Origin: Diacronema lutheri
Lineage: Eukaryota > Haptophyta > Pavlovophyceae > Pavlovales > Pavlovaceae
Direction of reading: 5' to 3'
Length of the DNA: 64,000 nucleotides
Assembly: GCA_019448385.1 (NCBI GenBank)
Contig: JAGTXO010000022.1
Span: forward strand, 131,501-195,500
Below are positions 59,901-64,000 of this stretch, one piece after another. A program made the translations under genes and the position numbers. The notes under the pieces were generated by a model. It saw only the letters and a program-made list of their open reading frames with translations, did not search any database and was not told where the DNA came from. The stretch's first letter is position 1. Every line of letters begins with the position of its first letter.

Positions 59901-61081
59901 CTCGCCGGGCGCAGCGGCGCGCGCCGACGCGCAGCGTCTCGTGGACGAGCCGTCACCGGACTTCGCGCCGACACCGGACCTCGCGTGCGAGCTACGCCTT
60001 GTCCGGCTTCTCGCGCCCGAGCCAGCCGGACGCGTCGCGCGCCTGCTGCTCAACTCCGCCTTCCAGCAGCGCTCCGCCGCGTGGCCCGCGCACGCGCGCA
60101 CTCGCGCGCTCCTCGTTCTGCTGCGGCTCGTGCCACCGGACGCGGTCGCGCGCGCCTTCGCGCAGGTGCGTCCGGCGGCGCGTGCAACCGGACGCGTCCG
60201 GCGGCGCGTGCAACCGGACGCGTCCGGCGGCGCGTGCAACCGGACGCGTCCGGCGGCGCGTGCAACCGGACGCGTCCGGCGGCGCGTGCAACCGGACGCG
60301 TCCGGCGCTCCCTCCCTCCCGCGCCGCGCGCGCGCTGTGGCGCGCGCACGGAGGGCGGAGGGCGGAGGGCGGAGGGCGGAGGGCGGAGGGCGGAGGGCGG
60401 AGGGCGGAGGGCGGAGGGCGGAAGGCGGTGCGGCGTGCGCCCGTGGGCGGGCGAGCGGGCCTCGCCGACTGCTGCGCGGCTCAAGCCAAAGCGCGCGCGG
60501 CGCGCGCCCCGATTCTCTCGAATCTTCTTGGCGACGGGCTCGCGCCATCTCGCGCCGTTCCATCCGCGCGCACGCCGGCACGTCGCCCCCCCCCCCCCCC
60601 CGCCCCCCCCCCCCCCCCCCCCCCCCGCCCGCCGCGCGCGCGCGCTCACCCAATCCCAACGTGCGCGCGCGCGCGCCACGCGCCACGCTCGCATCGCGCG
60701 CCGCACCGCACCGCGCATCGCACGGTAGGGTGACGAGGGCATGCGGTTACGGCGCGCGTTACAGCTCCTCATGTACCTGCGCCAGGTCGAGCCGCTCGGC
60801 CTTGCGCTCACGCTCGCGCAGGCGGACGCAGTTGACAAGGGCGAGTTCGCGCGGCGCATTTGGGCGCAGCACCGCGCGAAGCCGGGCGCGTGCCGGTGTG
60901 CGCCGCGGGCCGCGTGCGCGGATGCGAGCGTCACTGGCATGCACTGCGCCGTTCGCACTGCCGTTCGAAGCCAAAGGGCAAACGGGCAAAAGCGCACCCT
61001 TTTTATCTTCCTGCTCTGCTCTGCACTCGCGCAAGAGCGACGCGCGTGCGTCGTTTGCCTGCCCCCGCCCCCCCGCCCCCT

Positions 61082-61123
<42 letters not shown>

Positions 61124-61875
61124 GGGGGCACCACCCACTTGCACCACGGCGACCGCACGCGGCGCAAAAACGCGGCGCAAAAACGCGGCGCGCGAACGCA
61201 GGCTCGTCGCTGAGTTATGCCTCGACTTTGGCGTCGGCGACCCGGCGCTTTTCGCGGCGGCGCTGCGCGAGCTCAGCGCGCAGTGCGAGCCTCTGCATGC
61301 GCTTCACCTCCTTGCTAGCGCGGCTGTGGCGCCGCGTGCGGCCGTAGGCGCGTCGTGCGATGGCGTCAAGATTGGCGCCGCGGAGTGCTGCGCGCTGTGG
61401 GTGGAGATCGGCACCGCCGCGGTGCACGCGAGCGCGGCGCGCGCGGACGCGGACGACGTGGCCCTCCTTGCGCCGTTGCTCCGCCGCTGCCCGTGGCCAC
61501 ACGCGCTACCCGTCCTCGCCTGGGCGAAGCACCTGAGCGCAGCTGCGCGCCTCGAGCCTGCTGCGCATCTTGAGGCCGCCGCGCGCGACGTCTGCGCGCT
61601 CGCCGTCGGACCGGCCGATCCGAGTGAGTGGGTCGCTACGGCGGGCGCATTCCACCCCAGAGCCGAAGCTATCCACGTCCACAACGCGTGCGGCGGCGCT
61701 GCGGAGGCGCCTGCCTTGGCTCGCAGCGTGGGCGGCGATCGCGGCTTGCCTGCTGCAGGCATTCACTCGACGGCGCCGCTCGAGCTGTGTCGCGCCCAGC
61801 CGGCTTGCTGCAAGGTGTGCCCAAGCGACGGAGGCGCGTGGCCCAGCACGGGTGCAGCGACGGCGTGGGGTATGA
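53980..61875 (+). CDS. KNTC1: Kinetochore-associated protein ROD/KNTC1-like
   Basis: Exons 53980-60165, 60738-60889, 61202-61623 and probably 61661-61875, in phase, about 2324 aa (vertebrate ROD is about 2200). The protein is helical and Ala-rich throughout. The C-terminal part is diagnostic: LVLLRLVPPDAVARAF, then ALQLLMYLRQVEPLGLALT, FARRIWAQHRAKPG + ALVAELCLDFGVGD, and after a 37-nt intron LRRRLPWLAAWAAIAACL. These align in order with the ROD C-terminal domain. ROD with ZW10 and Zwilch forms the RZZ complex, which corona-links kinetochores to dynein and the spindle checkpoint. An N-terminal beta-propeller, present in animal ROD, is not evident, and the last ~100 residues of animal ROD are not found, so both ends are uncertain. 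The Gly-Thr-Asp repeat near 57507-57595 is low-complexity. Confidence 0.75.
60169..60300. repeat. Five 26-bp tandem copies in KNTC1 intron 1
   Basis: The motif cgtgcaac recurs at 60181, 60207, 60233, 60259 and 60285. Each unit contains the 14-bp palindrome ccggacgcgtccgg. The array begins three bases after the gt donor at 60166. Confidence 0.9.
60349..60421. repeat. (CGGAGGG)n array, about 10 copies, KNTC1 intron 1
   Basis: A perfect 7-bp tandem repeat on the sense strand. Each unit supplies a G3 run, so the array and its transcript could form G-quadruplexes. C-runs follow at about 60586-60626 in the same intron. Confidence 0.9.
61084..61201 (+). repeat. Introner-like repeat, copy 2 (KNTC1 intron 2, 3' end) with poly-C
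   Basis: A C-run (about 61084-61121) is followed by the element, which ends at the acceptor cgcgaacgcag|G at 61201. About 44 bp match the kelch-BTB intron 2 copy exactly in inverse orientation. gcggcgcaaaaac is duplicated here but single in the other copy. Confidence 0.75.
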
Positions 61876-61963
61876 GTGCGATCGCAGCTGGCGTCGATGC
61901 CGAGGAGAACGCGGAGAATGCGGCGAGCGTCGCAAACAGCGGCGCGCTGTGGGCCACGTAATG

Positions 61964-62009
61964 TGTTGGGATAAAGCTGACTCGTATAGTCTGCTACTTT
62001 ATCCCAACA
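61964..62009. repeat. 13-bp hairpin downstream of KNTC1
   Basis: tgttgggataaag (61964-61976) is the exact inverse of 61997-62009, with a 20-nt AT-rich loop. It lies in the gap between the KNTC1 end and the helicase start and may mark transcript 3' ends or a small foldback element. Confidence 0.75.
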
Positions 62010-62027
62010 TAATGAAGGAAGGGCGCG

Positions 62028-62071
62028 GCGCTAGGCGGAGAAGGGCGCGGCGCTCCGTCTCCGCCTAGCGC
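62028..62071. repeat. 14-bp hairpin downstream of KNTC1
   Basis: gcgctaggcggaga (62028-62041) pairs with 62058-62071 across a 16-nt loop. It is the second hairpin within 110 bp. No gene is visible in 62072-62287, which should include the helicase promoter. Confidence 0.75.
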
Positions 62072-62287
62072 GTCGACGAGTGCGCCGTGCGCACCGCCTC
62101 TGTCGTGCGACCCGCGAGAGGCAGGCCACTTTTCGCACTGGAATGACCGCATGTAGATCGCAAGGATCGCGCCGCACAGCGGCGCCCGCGCGGCGGCGGC
62201 CGACGACGGCTCGAACGCAGTCTGCGCTCCCCACTCGCGCGTGGCTGGGTCGAAGAGGGACTTCCCGCGCTTTTCTCGTCTGCCGCG

Positions 62288-63958
62288 ATGGAGGCCATCG
62301 CGTCCATATCGCGCCCGCCACCCCCCTACTTGCCCAATGTGGCCAAGCGGGCGCGGCACGATGGGTCGGCGAGCGGAGCGCTCGGCTTGCCGTGGACCGC
62401 ACCCGCGCGCGCGTCCAACGCGGCCGCGCGCGTATCGGTGCACAAGCCGGCTGGCGCGCGGCCTCGGCCGGCGCCGACGCTGAGCGAGGCAGAGGACCGC
62501 GCGCGGCGCGAGCTGCCCGTGTGGGCAGGGCGCACGGAGCTCCTGCGCGAGCTCGAGCTCAACGATTCGCTCATCGTGATGGCCGAGACCGGATCGGGCA
62601 AGACGACACAGATCCCGCAGTTCCTCCACGAGGCGGGGTGCGGAGCGTGGCGCAGTCGCAGCGCGAGGCTTCTCAACGCCGCCGCGCGCGTGCGCGCGTG
62701 GGTCGTAGGGGGGGGAGGGGCCCACGCTCGCGTGCGCTGCCCGCAACGCGCGCGCGCGCGCAGGTTCTCTGCGCGCGGCGCCATTGCCATCACGCAGCCG
62801 AGGCGCGTCGCGGCGATCACGATCGCAACGCGCGTCGCTCGCGAGATGGGCTGTGCGCTCGGCACGCGCGTCGGTTACTCCGTCCGTTTCGATGACACGT
62901 GCGCGCGCCCCCCCCCCTCTCGCGCTCGCGCGCGCCTAGCCGGCGCGGGCGTGCGTGCGCGCGGCGCGCGGCGCGCTTGGCGTGCCGGGGCGGCGCACGC
63001 GCGCCATCCATCGACCGAGCGACCGCGGCTGACTGTTCCTCGAGTCACGGCGCGGGTGACTGTTCCTCGAGTCACGGCGCGGGTGCACCTTGCCGCCGTC
63101 TTGCGCGGGCGCGGCGTGGCGCGCAGGACGGAGCGCGGCGTGACCAAGCTCAAGTACATCACGGACGGCATGCTCGTGCGCGAGGCGATCGCCGACCCAC
63201 TCCTCCTCGCATACGCCGCTGTGCTCCTTGACGAAGTCCATGAGCGCTCGGTGCAAACGGACCTGCTCTGCGCCATCGTGAAGCGCGCGCAGGCCGAGCG
63301 GCGCCGCGCGCTCGAGCGCGCGCGGCGCGGGTGCGGCGCGGGTGGCGGCGATGGCGGCGGCGTTGCCCATGGCGGCGGCGCGGGCGCATCGCCGCCATCG
63401 CCGCCGCTCAAAGTCGTCGTGATGTCCGCGACGCTCGAGATGGCCACGTTCTCCGCCTTCTTCGGCGGCGCGCCGTGCGTGCACGTGCGCGGCCGCTCGC
63501 ACCCGGTAACGTGCTTCTACGCCGCGGCGCCGCTCGACGACTACGTTGAGGCGGCGGTCACGGCGACGCTGCAGGTGCATTGCGAGGAGGCCGGTCTGCG
63601 CCTTGACGCGGGCCGCGACGAGCTGCCGGCGCGCGCGGGCGACGGCGCAGACGGCGACATCCTCGTCTTCCTCACGGGCGCGGAGGAGATCGAGGCGGCG
63701 GCGCAGCTGCTCAACGCGCGCGCGCGCCGGCTGCCCGCCGGCTGCCCCAAGCTCTTGCCTTGCCCGATGTACGCGGCGCTCTCGCCGGCGGCGCAGCTGC
63801 GTGCGCTCGAGCCGGCGCCGCGCGGCGTGCGCAAGGCGATCCTCGCGACGACGATCGCCGAGACGTCACTCACCGTCCCCGGCGTGCGTTACGTGATTGA
63901 CAGCGGCCTCACCAAGAGTCGCCGCTTCCACGCGGGCAAGGGCGTCGACACGTTGCAG
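62288..63958 (+). CDS. DEAH-box RNA helicase (DHX33/PRP22-like), 3' end off window
   Basis: Exons 62288-62646, 62764-62898, 63127-63958; 442 codons so far, all in phase. Motif I is AETGSGKTTQIPQFLHEA, Ia is AITQPRRVAAI, then GYSVRFDDT + T and LKYITDGMLVREA. Motif II reads LLDEVHERS (DEVH instead of DEAH), and motif III is VMSATLEMATF. Motif IV region is ILVFLTGAEEI, and V is ATTIAETSLTVPGVRYVIDSG. The last exon ends GVDTLQ and is followed by gcgcgc, so the next intron would use a GC donor. Such helicases act in ribosome biogenesis or splicing. An Ala/Gly insert (about residues 222-245) sits between motifs II and III. Confidence 0.9.
63031..63084. repeat. 27-bp perfect tandem duplication in helicase intron 2
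   Basis: 63031-63057 and 63058-63084 are identical (starting gactgttcctcgagtcacgg). The duplication lies within the 228-nt intron 62899-63126, so the coding sequence is unaffected. Confidence 0.9.
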
Positions 63959-64000
63959 GCGCGCGCGCGCGAACGCTGGGAATGCTGAGAGCACGCGCGC

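Overview
The window is nuclear DNA from a very GC-rich eukaryote, most likely a unicellular alga; a haptophyte such as a pavlovophyte would fit. Evidence for a eukaryote: GT-AG introns (and two probable GC-AG introns) interrupt recognisable genes; there are kinetochore (ROD/KNTC1), SRP14, TFIIS, PAM16 and cilium-like genes; and one protein has a signal-peptide-plus-Phe leader typical of complex red-lineage plastids. The lineage is inferred from these traits. No marker gene proves it. GC is so high that open frames occur on both strands almost everywhere. I therefore chose frames by amino-acid composition, domain motifs and splice-phase consistency.

Layout. 1-5.2 kb: a giant minus-strand protein (at least 1725 aa, cut by the left edge) with an Ulp1-like cysteine-peptidase domain, a PD-(D/E)xK-like nuclease motif and two USP-like regions lacking active-site residues. 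5.3-20.3 kb: an accessory zone containing a frame-shifted repetitive hypothetical gene, a broken GT31-like glycosyltransferase, the N-terminal part of a non-LTR reverse-transcriptase gene, a nearly intact Mutator-type (FAR1/MULE) transposase with SWIM zinc finger, and a frame-shifted transposase-like relic. 20.3-43 kb: a dense cellular block holding a TVP38/VTT membrane protein, a TPR/F-box/WD40 protein, an F-box protein, a sulfotransferase, a plastid HugZ/PPOX-like protein, pyruvate dehydrogenase E1-beta, two small cilium-like genes, an EF-hand/zeta-type P-loop kinase, a coiled-coil protein, cardiolipin synthase, SRP14, PAM16, a kelch-BTB protein and a GH127 beta-L-arabinofuranosidase. 43-48 kb: a second mobile region with a degenerate Ulp1-like piece, a retroelement C-terminus with restriction-like endonuclease, and a USP-like ORF. 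48.5-64 kb: cellular genes again (coiled-coil and one-TM pair, ALG1, TFIIS, KNTC1/ROD, and a DEAH helicase cut by the right edge).

How the genes relate. Several cellular genes form tight head-to-head pairs with 33-130 bp between start codons, which suggests shared promoters. GT31, the sulfotransferase, GH127 and ALG1 all act on glycans, but they are not arranged as a cluster.

The most notable signals are: (i) the recurring order Ulp1-like, PD-(D/E)xK-like, USP-like at two unrelated loci, one of them associated with a reverse transcriptase; and (ii) a repeat of about 70 bp present in introns of two unrelated genes, inverted, and touching the splice site in each. The second pattern resembles introner elements.
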